Of a DNA stretch of 64,000 nt, positions 26,425 to 33,736 are shown piece by piece (position 1 is the stretch's first letter; the number at the start of each line of letters is the position of its first letter). Position numbers and translations under genes: made by a program. The stretch comes from Halopseudomonas salina (GTDB lineage Bacteria; Pseudomonadota; Gammaproteobacteria; Pseudomonadales; Pseudomonadaceae). Below the pieces are notes generated by a model. That model was not told the DNA's origin, did not search any database, and saw only the letters and a program-made list of their open reading frames with translations. The stretch is from positions 270,981 to 334,980 of the forward strand of contig NZ_VTTI01000003.1 of NCBI RefSeq assembly GCF_008641105.1, given 5' to 3'.

Positions 26425-28479
26425 ATGACGCCAACACCCTTATTCAAACGTCAGAACCTCGCCCTGGCAGTGGCAGTTGCACTGCTACCCCTCAGCGCTA
26501 CTGCCCAGACACAAGACGTCCTGCGGATGCCGTCGATGGAGGTAGTAGGTTCTGAACAGGACGCCATCTCCAAACAATCCGGCGCTGTAGTGATTATCGA
26601 CCGGGAACAGATCGAACGGATTCAACCCAAATCAACCGAGGACGTGTTGCGCAGGATCCCCGGTATACACGTTAAAACAGAAGAAGAGTCGGCCGTCGTC
26701 AGCAACGTCGGTATCCGCGGCCTGTCGGCCAGCGAAGCCAAATCACTGATTCTCGAAGATGGTGTACCGGTAGCTCCGGGTCTGTTCATCGGCAACGACC
26801 GCTATTACAACCCGCGTATTCAGCGCATGGAGGACATCGAGGTGCTAAAGGGTTCATCCTCTCTGCGTTATGGCCCTTCGACAATCGGCGGCGTGATCAA
26901 CTACAAGACCAAAACTCCTGACGACGGCGTATCCGTTTCCGGCCGTGTGGGCTCTTTCAACACCCGCGAAACAACCCTCGAGGCTGGTGGACGCTCCATC
27001 TCGGGCGACGCTTTTGGTGGCGTGGTCGCTACCCATGCCCGTAGCGACGGCTTCATGGACAAAGACTATGAAATGACTGATCTGATGTTCAAGGCTGGCG
27101 TTGCCATGAGCGACACTCAGAGTCTGGGCATGAAATTCTCCTGGTACGAGAATGATGCGAATATTTCCTACCGTGGATTGCTGCTGGAAGATTACCGTGC
27201 GGGTCGTACCTACAATCCGGCACCGGACGATTATTACCTGACTGATCGCAAGGCTTTCGACATCAACCACGAATGGCATCTAAACGATCGGGCAACCCTC
27301 CAGACACTGGCCTACTGGAGCGAAGTGACCCGCGACTACTGGCGCTACAGCGTCGATAACGCAGCTTCCAATGCTGCCGGACGTTGGGTTTATACCGACA
27401 GTCTGACCGGCAACAACCGCACCTTCGAGCGTTTCGGTGTGGAATCACGCCTCTCCCTGGACCACGACCTGTTTGGCTGGATCAACGAAGCTGAATTCGG
27501 CCTGCGGCTGATGAAAGAGGAATCCGACGATAAGCGAATTCGTGCGACTCGTGCTCAGGACCGTACCGGCACCAACGATCGCCATATCGAAGATTCGGCA
27601 GAGAGCATCGCCGGCTATGTTCAAAACCGCATCATCTTGTCCAACCGACTGACCGTCACCCCGGGTCTGCGAATCGAATCCTATGAACAGACTCGCAAGG
27701 TACTGACACAGAACAACGAGTCGGCTGACACTAGAAACACCGAGTTCCTTCCTGGCATTGGCGCAACCTTCCAGTTGGTACCCGAAGCACAGCTGTATGG
27801 TGGTGTATACAAGGCATTCTCCCCTGCCTCCAACGGTGTAGCACTGGACGGCCTGACTGACCAGAAGCTCGATGGTGAGCGCTCGATAAACTATGAGCTG
27901 GGAGTGCGCGGCGCCTCGGGCCCAATGGACTACGAGCTTACCGGCTTTTACATGGACTTCGATAATCAGGTGGTCACCGGCAACAGTGATCCGAATCTCT
28001 CGCAATCCAATGCTGGGGAAACCCGCCACTATGGCCTGGAAGCCGCATTCGGATATGAACTGGGCATGGGCTTCGCCATTGACTCGAACGTAACCTGGGT
28101 ACCGGTTTCCGAGTTCAAGACCGGTGACAACAAGGGAAATCGTTTGCCCTACGCACCCAAATATCTGGCCAACGTTGCACTGATGCACACCCACGGCAAG
28201 TTCTCGAATGCGTTGCTGGCCCACTATCAAAGCTCGCAATATGGTGACGCTACCAACCTAAAGGACATCCCCGCCGATGCTGCTGGCGGAATCTGGGGCG
28301 GCGAAATGAGCTCCTACACCGTCTATGATCTGACCAGCCAGTACCAGGTCAGCAAGAATCTGCGCCTGGAAGGCGCGGTAAAGAATCTGACCGACAAGCG
28401 GTACATCACAGGCTTGCGCCAGGGTATCTATGTAGGTCCGGAGCGCTCGTTTGAAGTTGGCTTCAACTACAACTTCTGA
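26425..28479 (+). CDS. TonB-dependent receptor, FecA-like, iron-regulated
   Basis: The 684-residue outer-membrane receptor begins with a signal peptide (about 1-27, ending ATAQ), followed by a plug domain (ISKQSGAVVIIDREQIE, TEDVLRRIPGIHV, GIRGLSASEAKSLILEDGVPV) and a beta-barrel ending in phenylalanine (FNYNF) for Bam recognition. It should import a ferric siderophore or other iron compound with TonB energy. The ATG at 26425 is set by the signal peptide and AGGA 8 nt upstream. No FecR/sigma pair, inner-membrane transporter or siderophore gene lies beside it, so the ligand is unknown. Confidence 0.93.
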   Translation: MTPTPLFKRQNLALAVAVALLPLSATAQTQDVLRMPSMEVVGSEQDAISKQSGAVVIIDREQIERIQPKSTEDVLRRIPGIHVKTEEESAVVSNVGIRGLSASEAKSLILEDGVPVAPGLFIGNDRYYNPRIQRMEDIEVLKGSSSLRYGPSTIGGVINYKTKTPDDGVSVSGRVGSFNTRETTLEAGGRSISGDAFGGVVATHARSDGFMDKDYEMTDLMFKAGVAMSDTQSLGMKFSWYENDANISYRGLLLEDYRAGRTYNPAPDDYYLTDRKAFDINHEWHLNDRATLQTLAYWSEVTRDYWRYSVDNAASNAAGRWVYTDSLTGNNRTFERFGVESRLSLDHDLFGWINEAEFGLRLMKEESDDKRIRATRAQDRTGTNDRHIEDSAESIAGYVQNRIILSNRLTVTPGLRIESYEQTRKVLTQNNESADTRNTEFLPGIGATFQLVPEAQLYGGVYKAFSPASNGVALDGLTDQKLDGERSINYELGVRGASGPMDYELTGFYMDFDNQVVTGNSDPNLSQSNAGETRHYGLEAAFGYELGMGFAIDSNVTWVPVSEFKTGDNKGNRLPYAPKYLANVALMHTHGKFSNALLAHYQSSQYGDATNLKDIPADAAGGIWGGEMSSYTVYDLTSQYQVSKNLRLEGAVKNLTDKRYITGLRQGIYVGPERSFEVGFNYNF

Positions 28480-28496
28480 TCAGCAGGAGGCTTGTC

Positions 28497-28570
28497 CGGA
28501 GCGGATGGTTGTCGCCATCGGCTCCGGTTTACAAGGATCACAGGCCCGCGCAATGCGGGCCTTGTTGTTT
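28497..28570 (+). terminator. tandem hairpins terminating the TonB receptor transcript
   Basis: A first 13-bp stem with one mismatch (from 28497, CCGGAGC...GCTCCGG) is followed by a second hairpin GGCCCGC-GCAAT-GCGGGCC at 28543-28561 with TTGTTGTTT after it. The second looks like the functional Rho-independent terminator. Confidence 0.75.
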
Positions 28571-28578
28571 GTGGCGGA

Positions 28579-29529
28579 TCACATCTTGCGCGCATCAGCG
28601 CTTTGTTTCACCGCGTCCGTCTCCGCAACCGCCGGGGCCGCGTGATAGCGGGTATCTCCCAGCTCATGATTGGTAGCGCGAAGGCGAATGCGCCGCTGCT
28701 GCAGTCCAATCATCAATAACGGCGCCACGATCATCGCACTGCCCGCCAGGAACCAGAGATCTGGCACCTCGGCAAAGAACAACCAGCCAATAATGACCGC
28801 CCAGATCAGCCCGGTGTACTCCGCACTGGTAACCTGATTGGCATCCACGTGTTTGTAAGCTAGTAGCACACAAACGTTATAGGCCAGGATAAATACCGAG
28901 GACCCCACCGCACTGATGAATACCGCATTGCTCCACACAGCGCCTTCCCATAGTGCCAGTGCCAGACACAGCGGCAGGATCATCAGGTAGTTGAGAAAGA
29001 GCTTGTGCGCTGTGGACTGCTGGCGGGGCAATTTGCGAACCAGTACCGCGTTGATCGCCAGCGCAGCAGCCGACCCCAACGCACCCAGTGCCGCCCAACT
29101 GAAATCCACGGGCCGCAAGATCACCAGGATTCCGGCAAACCCACTGATAACAGCTGCCAGGCTCAGTCTGGTCAGACGCTCGCCAAAAAAGATTACCGAA
29201 AGCACCATGACCAGAATCGGCGCGACATAAAACACGGCGTTGGCGGTAGCCAGCGGCAGGGCAATCAATGCATAGACCATGCAGATGATACCGACCAGAT
29301 GCACATGCCCACGGACAAAATGCAGGCCCGCGCCCTCAAAGGGCTTACTGGTATTGATCTGCCGCCAGAACGGCAACAACACCAGCAGAGTAATGACACA
29401 ACGCATCAAGGCGTACTGGAAAACCGGGGCGCCCTCCTCTAGAAACTTGATAAACACATCGGAAATCAGCGCCAGCGCATTTCCGATGATCAACAACAGG
29501 ATTGCGCTGTTGATTGTTTTACCCGACAT
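28579..29529 (-). CDS. EamA/DMT-family transporter
   Basis: The 316-residue inner-membrane protein has ten predicted helices in two EamA repeats, the layout of drug/metabolite exporters such as RhaT/YdcZ relatives. Recognisable pieces are the N-terminal SGKTINSAILLLIIGNALALISDV helix region and VTSAEYTGLIWAVIIGWLFF in the second repeat. It is divergent from a LysR-type regulator that probably controls it. Substrate unknown; such pairs often export amino acids or nucleotides, which is not evidence here. Confidence 0.88.
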   Translation of the reverse strand: MSGKTINSAILLLIIGNALALISDVFIKFLEEGAPVFQYALMRCVITLLVLLPFWRQINTSKPFEGAGLHFVRGHVHLVGIICMVYALIALPLATANAVFYVAPILVMVLSVIFFGERLTRLSLAAVISGFAGILVILRPVDFSWAALGALGSAAALAINAVLVRKLPRQQSTAHKLFLNYLMILPLCLALALWEGAVWSNAVFISAVGSSVFILAYNVCVLLAYKHVDANQVTSAEYTGLIWAVIIGWLFFAEVPDLWFLAGSAMIVAPLLMIGLQQRRIRLRATNHELGDTRYHAAPAVAETDAVKQSADARKM

Positions 29530-29601
29530 ATCTACCTCTGGTTGTTCATATCACGTGCCGGGATTCTAGGCTTTACCGAGTATGTAGAGAAATGATATTT
29601 G

Positions 29602-29617
29602 ACTAGTTAATATTAGT
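29602..29617. promoter_or_regulatory. possible LysR-type operator in the EamA/LysR divergent region
   Basis: ACTA-N8-TAGT is a short interrupted palindrome 23 bp before the regulator start, in the 110-bp AT-rich space between the divergent genes. LysR regulators commonly bind such sites (T-N11-A) to control themselves and the divergent gene. Confidence 0.35.
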
Positions 29618-29639
29618 TATTTGGATAGAAAAAGCGCCT

Positions 29640-30584
29640 ATGAAACTACCACCGCTGAAAGCATTACCGGTATTTGAAGCCGTGGCGCGCCTGAACAGCT
29701 TCTCCCTGGCTGCAGAAGAACTGGCCGTTGGCCAGAGCGCGGTAAGTCACCAGATCAAGCAACTGGAAACCTACCTGGGAGAACCGTTGTTTATCCGCAC
29801 CGGGCGTTACCTGGCCCTGACCGAAGAAGGTCGTCAGTACTTTGATGCAATCAGTACCGCATTGCTGCAGATCGAGAGGGCCAGCGAGCACATACTGGGG
29901 CATGAAACGGCCCGCCTGCGGTTATCGGTATTCAGCTCCTTCGCCGTTCGCTGGCTGGTACCCAGGCTACCTGCCCTGCGCAAGGAATGGCCGCAACTGG
30001 ACCTGTCGCTGGAGATGAGCGGGGAAAACCCGCAGCTATCCGATCGGGTGGCCGACTGCTTTATTACCGTCAGACCCACCTCCTCCGCTTTCAGCTATGA
30101 ATTGCTTTATACAGAACGCTTGTTCCCGGTATGCAGTCAACAGTACTGGCAAACTCTCTGCCGTGAGCAAAATATCGATCCCAACCTGCAGCACGCCCAG
30201 ACAGCTCCGCTGGCGTTATCAGCGCTTCAAGGCTTGCCCCTGCTTTCCACCCACAGCATATATAACAAGACCGGAGGCGACTGGGCGGCCTGGTACGAGG
30301 CCGCTGGCCAGCCCCTCCCGAAGGACACCCGGCTGCAGAATTTCAGCCATATGCTGCTTGCCCTGGAGGCCGCCCGCTACCACCAGGGCATAGCCTTGAC
30401 CAACGACTATATGCTCAGCAATCGGTCAGATACCGCAGACTTTGTGCGCCTGCCTTGCCACCATGTCATGACCGGTGATCAATTCTATTTCGCCTGGAAA
30501 ACCAGCCGCCGCCATGAGCCGGGCATACAGATACTGCGCCGCTGGCTGGTTCAGCAGAGTATTGAGTCGGGGTTGAAGCAGTGA
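29640..30584 (+). CDS. LysR-type transcriptional regulator (GcvA-like)
   Basis: The 314-residue regulator begins with a LysR helix-turn-helix (PPLKALPVFEAVARLNSFSLAAEEL, QSAVSHQIKQLE), followed by an effector-binding domain. The opening and the FIRTGRYLALTEEG stretch place it in the GcvA/AmpR-like subgroup. It likely controls the divergent EamA exporter; the inducer is not predictable. A bidirectional terminator at 30653-30672 follows. Confidence 0.9.
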   Translation: MKLPPLKALPVFEAVARLNSFSLAAEELAVGQSAVSHQIKQLETYLGEPLFIRTGRYLALTEEGRQYFDAISTALLQIERASEHILGHETARLRLSVFSSFAVRWLVPRLPALRKEWPQLDLSLEMSGENPQLSDRVADCFITVRPTSSAFSYELLYTERLFPVCSQQYWQTLCREQNIDPNLQHAQTAPLALSALQGLPLLSTHSIYNKTGGDWAAWYEAAGQPLPKDTRLQNFSHMLLALEAARYHQGIALTNDYMLSNRSDTADFVRLPCHHVMTGDQFYFAWKTSRRHEPGIQILRRWLVQQSIESGLKQ

Positions 30585-30652
30585 CTTGCCTAGTGAGTTG
30601 AATTAATGATGAAAACCCGTAGCCAGGAACAACAAAAGCAAAAACGCAAAAA

Positions 30653-30672
30653 CCCGCACGAGGCGGGCTTTT
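30653..30672. terminator. bidirectional terminator between the LysR gene and tRNA-Pro
   Basis: CCCGC pairs with GCGGG across a 5-nt loop, with CTTTT after it on the plus strand and TTTTTGCGTTTTT after it on the minus strand. It is the stronger terminator for the tRNA reading from the right. Confidence 0.7.
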
Positions 30673-30715
30673 GTGGGTTTCTGGATAAGTAGAGAGACAA
30701 CCAGAAACAGGGCAT

Positions 30716-30792
30716 TGGTCGGGGAGACTGGAATCGAACCAGCGACCTTCTCGTCCCGAACGAGACGCGCTACCAGGCTGCGCTACACCCCG
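30716..30792 (-). tRNA. tRNA-Pro(CGG)
   Basis: On the minus strand a 77-nt cloverleaf is complete. The acceptor begins CGGGGTG, the D arm contains AGCCTGGTAGC, the anticodon stem-loop is CTCGT-TCGGGAC-GAG with anticodon CGG, the T loop is GGTTCGATTCC, and the CCA end is encoded. One acceptor pair near the bottom appears to be T-T. It reads CCG proline codons, a useful role in a GC-rich genome. Confidence 0.96.
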
Positions 30793-30805
30793 ATGATGTG
30801 TCGGC

Positions 30806-30833
30806 ATTTTACCCAAAAGAGCCTTGTTCACAA
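30806..30833 (-). promoter_or_regulatory. promoter of tRNA-Pro
   Basis: On the minus strand TTGTGA (30833-30828) and TAAAAT (30811-30806) are 16 bp apart, ending 13 bp before the mature tRNA 5' end. This spacing fits a sigma-70 promoter with a very short leader. Confidence 0.5.
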
Positions 30834-30870
30834 TACCCCTGCTGCAAAAAAAGGCTGTTCTAGCAGTGAG

Positions 30871-31458
30871 TTAGCTTTCCATAAGCCATTGCGCTGGGGT
30901 GTTGGCGTTGCATAGTCGGGGGTCATCAAGGTCCAGTTGAACGATGGCATGTGGCTGGTTCAGCAGCCAGCGCAAAGGGCTGCGTTGACCTAAGCTCCAG
31001 GCCAATTGCAAATCCGGCAGCAGGGCACTGGGTATCACTGTCAAAAGTGGTTGCCATTGCTCTCCTGCGCGCACCAGACAGACTTTGGCAGGCAGGCTGC
31101 GCGCCTGATCGACCAGCAACAACAGCAGCTCAGCATCAACTTGCGGCATGTCACAGGGAACAACCAGCAGATGTGTGCCGTTGCAGGCACGCAGGCCGGC
31201 AAGGATTCCGGCGAGTGGCCCGGGAAAATCGGGTTCATCGTCAAGGATCACCTGGTCGGCCCACTGCTGATAGATGTCCTGATTGCGATTGCAGCTGATC
31301 AGAACTTCGCTGGCGACCCCGGTGATAAGGGCGGTCAGCCGAGCTGCTATGGGTTCACCACGCCATGGCATCAGGCCTTTGTCACGACCGCCAAGGCGGC
31401 TTCCCTGGCCTCCCGCGAGCAGCAAAGCACTCAATCTGAAGATATTTACTGCCCCCAC
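30871..31458 (-). CDS. mobA: molybdenum cofactor guanylyltransferase
   Basis: The 195-residue enzyme joins GMP to molybdopterin to give the guanine dinucleotide cofactor. The N-terminal nucleotide-binding loop LLLAGGQGSRLGGRDKGL, the central PGPLAGILAGL and the VPCDMP metal site are intact. Translation most likely starts at GTG 31458, which has GGGAGG 6 nt upstream; the frame is open further upstream to 31557, but those residues are unlike MobA. It diverges from moaB-moeA, forming a cofactor synthesis locus. Confidence 0.9.
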   Translation of the reverse strand: MGAVNIFRLSALLLAGGQGSRLGGRDKGLMPWRGEPIAARLTALITGVASEVLISCNRNQDIYQQWADQVILDDEPDFPGPLAGILAGLRACNGTHLLVVPCDMPQVDAELLLLLVDQARSLPAKVCLVRAGEQWQPLLTVIPSALLPDLQLAWSLGQRSPLRWLLNQPHAIVQLDLDDPRLCNANTPAQWLMES

Positions 31459-31526
31459 CAGCCGCCTCCCATTGCTGCGCTGTGATATAACAGCGCGTGA
31501 AAAATTGCCAAAAAGGATACTCTGCA

Positions 31527-32063
31527 ATGGCCCATGATACTGCCGAATTCGTCCCATTGAATATTGCCGTGCTGACCGTCAGCGATACCCGTAACCTGGA
31601 TACCGACAGCTCAGGCCAGTTTCTGTCAGATAACGTCAAGGTTGCAGGTCACGTTCTTGCCGATCGACAGCTGCATCCCGACGATATCTACCGGATACGT
31701 GCAGTGGTGTCGGACTGGATAGTGCGACCCGATGTGCAGGTCATCCTGATCACCGGCGGTACCGGTTTTACCGGCCGTGACAGCACACCTGAAGCGGTCA
31801 CGCCATTGCTCGACAAGTTGGTCGACGGCTTTGGCGAGCTGTTCCGCCACGTATCCTGGGAGGAAATCGGCACCTCTACACTGCAATCAAGGGCATTGGC
31901 GGGTCTGGCCAATCGTACCCTGGTGGTATGCATGCCGGGTTCCACCGGGGCCTGCCGCACAGCCTGGGATCGCATATTGCGGGAACAACTCGATAGCCGA
32001 ACCCGCCCCTGCAATTTTGTTCAGCATCTAGCCGCCGCGCCTGCCTGCGGAGCACGCTCATGA
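31527..32063 (+). CDS. moaB: molybdenum cofactor biosynthesis protein B
   Basis: The 178-residue protein has the MoaB/Mog fold: LTVSDTRNLDTDSSG, then the molybdopterin-binding ITGGTGFTGRDSTPEAV near residues 80-96, and CMPGSTGACR. It adenylylates molybdopterin before molybdate insertion. The ATG at 31527 has AAGGA 9 nt upstream. The stop overlaps the moeA start (ATGA), so the two are translationally coupled. Confidence 0.94.
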   Translation: MAHDTAEFVPLNIAVLTVSDTRNLDTDSSGQFLSDNVKVAGHVLADRQLHPDDIYRIRAVVSDWIVRPDVQVILITGGTGFTGRDSTPEAVTPLLDKLVDGFGELFRHVSWEEIGTSTLQSRALAGLANRTLVVCMPGSTGACRTAWDRILREQLDSRTRPCNFVQHLAAAPACGARS

Positions 32064-33268
32064 GTCTGATGGCCGTTAACGACGCATTGCATCGTGTGCT
32101 GGCCAGTGCGGCGAGCGAAAAACTGCCGGACACCGAGACACTTAAACTGGAAGATGCACTGGGCCGCGTGCTTGCCAGGCCGTTGCATTCTGCGCATGAC
32201 GTCCCGCCCTGGGATAACAGTGCGATGGACGGTTATGCGCTGCACACTGAAGACCTGATCGACGCAGCGCAAACCGGCTTGCCGGTGAGCCAGCGAATTA
32301 CCGCGGGCATGGCACCGGCACCGCTCGTACGCGGCACCTGCGCGCGTATCTTCACCGGCGCGCCAATCCCTGCAGGCGCCAATGCGGTCGAAATGCAGGA
32401 AAATATCAGCGTCGATGATCAGGGCCTGGCGCACTTCGCCAATGCAGTGCGACCGGGCCAGAACATTCGGCCGCAGGGTCAGGACATCCGCGCCGGCAAC
32501 GTTCTGCTTGAGCCTGGTATACGCCTCAGACCTCAAGACCTGGGCCTGATCGCGTCGGTCGGCATGGATGCCGTCGATGTGTTCAAGCCCTTGCGCGTGG
32601 CCGTGCTCTCCACCGGTGATGAACTGGTGGAACCGGGTCAACCGCTGGGTCCTGGACAGATATTCAACAGCAACCGCTACACCCTGATCGGCTGCCTGCA
32701 GCGCCTGGGACAGCAGGTGGTGGATGCCGGCATTCTCGAAGACGACCCTGAGTCGACCCGTACAACACTACAAAGTCTGGCCGGCCGAGCTGATGTAATC
32801 ATCACCTCCGGTGGTGTGTCGGTAGGAGAGGCTGATTTTCTGGGGCAGACACTGCGCGAGTATGGTGAGCTGGACATGTGGAAGTTGGCTATCAAGCCGG
32901 GCAAGCCGTTTACCCTAGCGCGCTTTTCCGGTACGCCAGTACTGGGCCTGCCGGGCAATCCGGCTGCGGTGCTGGTCACTTTTCTGCTTCTGGTAAGGCC
33001 CTACCTCTTGCGCCGGCTTGGCGTGCGTGACGTGGCTGCGCTGACGCTGGATGTGGCTGCAGGGTTTGACTGGAAACGGGTCGGTAATCGGGATGAGTAC
33101 CTCAGAGCGCGGCTGGACAATGGCCGGGTGCTACTGGCCGGCAATCAGAGCTCAGGCGTACTGAGCAGCGCGAGTGAGGCTAGTGGTCTTGTCTGCATCA
33201 AGGCTGGAACGACGGTAAATACAGGCGATCCGTTATCCTTTCTGCCATTCGAAGGTCTGTTCGATTAG
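32060..33268 (+). CDS. moeA: molybdopterin molybdenumtransferase
   Basis: The 402-residue enzyme inserts molybdate into adenylylated molybdopterin. Family motifs are present in order: PPWDNSAMDGYA near 55, IFTGAPIPAGANAVEMQE, GEDIRA-like QGQDIRAGN, STGDELVEPG, TSGGVSVGEADF, KPGKPF and LPGNPAAVLV. All domains (I-IV) are represented and length is normal. With moaB and mobA it supplies cofactor, plausibly for the oxidoreductase at 33737. Confidence 0.95.
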   Translation: MSLMAVNDALHRVLASAASEKLPDTETLKLEDALGRVLARPLHSAHDVPPWDNSAMDGYALHTEDLIDAAQTGLPVSQRITAGMAPAPLVRGTCARIFTGAPIPAGANAVEMQENISVDDQGLAHFANAVRPGQNIRPQGQDIRAGNVLLEPGIRLRPQDLGLIASVGMDAVDVFKPLRVAVLSTGDELVEPGQPLGPGQIFNSNRYTLIGCLQRLGQQVVDAGILEDDPESTRTTLQSLAGRADVIITSGGVSVGEADFLGQTLREYGELDMWKLAIKPGKPFTLARFSGTPVLGLPGNPAAVLVTFLLLVRPYLLRRLGVRDVAALTLDVAAGFDWKRVGNRDEYLRARLDNGRVLLAGNQSSGVLSSASEASGLVCIKAGTTVNTGDPLSFLPFEGLFD

Positions 33269-33272
33269 GCAC

Positions 33273-33308
33273 AAAAAACCCGCGCCAGCCCCTGTGGGCT
33301 GGCGCGGG
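33273..33308 (-). terminator. strong terminator of grxD, possibly also serving moeA
   Basis: A perfect 13-bp stem (33279-33291 with 33296-33308) encloses a 4-nt loop and is followed on the minus strand by six T. It therefore terminates grxD best; the plus strand has no T-run but the hairpin may also end moeA mRNA. Confidence 0.85.
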
Positions 33309-33327
33309 TGGTAACTTGAACGCTCCC

Positions 33328-33648
33328 TTACTCCGGGTTGACGGCGGCCTTGACCAGATTGCTCAACTCGCCGGATTCATGCAGTTCGATGATGATGTCG
33401 CTACCGCCTACCAACTCACCACCAATCCAGAGCTGCGGAAACGTCGGCCAGTTGGCGTACTTGGGCAGCTCGGTGCGAATATCCGGATTCTGCAGGATAT
33501 CCACATAAGCGAATTTTTCGCCGCAGGCCATCAATGCCTGTACGGCGCGGGCAGAGAAGCCGCATTGGGGAGCGTTAGGAGCACCCTTCATATAGATCAG
33601 GACGGGGTTCTTGCCAATCTGTTCTTTAATGGTATCGATAGTTTCCAT
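33328..33648 (-). CDS. grxD: monothiol glutaredoxin Grx4
   Basis: The 106-residue protein has the CGFS active site (APQCGFSARAV), the WPTFPQLWIGGELVGGSDI block and the KYANWPT region of Grx4-type monothiol glutaredoxins, which bind and transfer 2Fe-2S clusters with glutathione and BolA. The ATG at 33648 has GAGGAA 5 nt upstream; upstream in-frame sequence to 33699 is not conserved-looking. It may help mature the iron-sulfur oxidoreductase next door (inference). Confidence 0.94.
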   Translation of the reverse strand: METIDTIKEQIGKNPVLIYMKGAPNAPQCGFSARAVQALMACGEKFAYVDILQNPDIRTELPKYANWPTFPQLWIGGELVGGSDIIIELHESGELSNLVKAAVNPE

Positions 33649-33736
33649 GATTCTTCCTCGGTAGCTGATGAAGGCAAGCTGGCCTGCAAATCGCGTCATT
33701 GTAGCGCATTAAGCTGGCCGTAAATACTCGCAGGCC

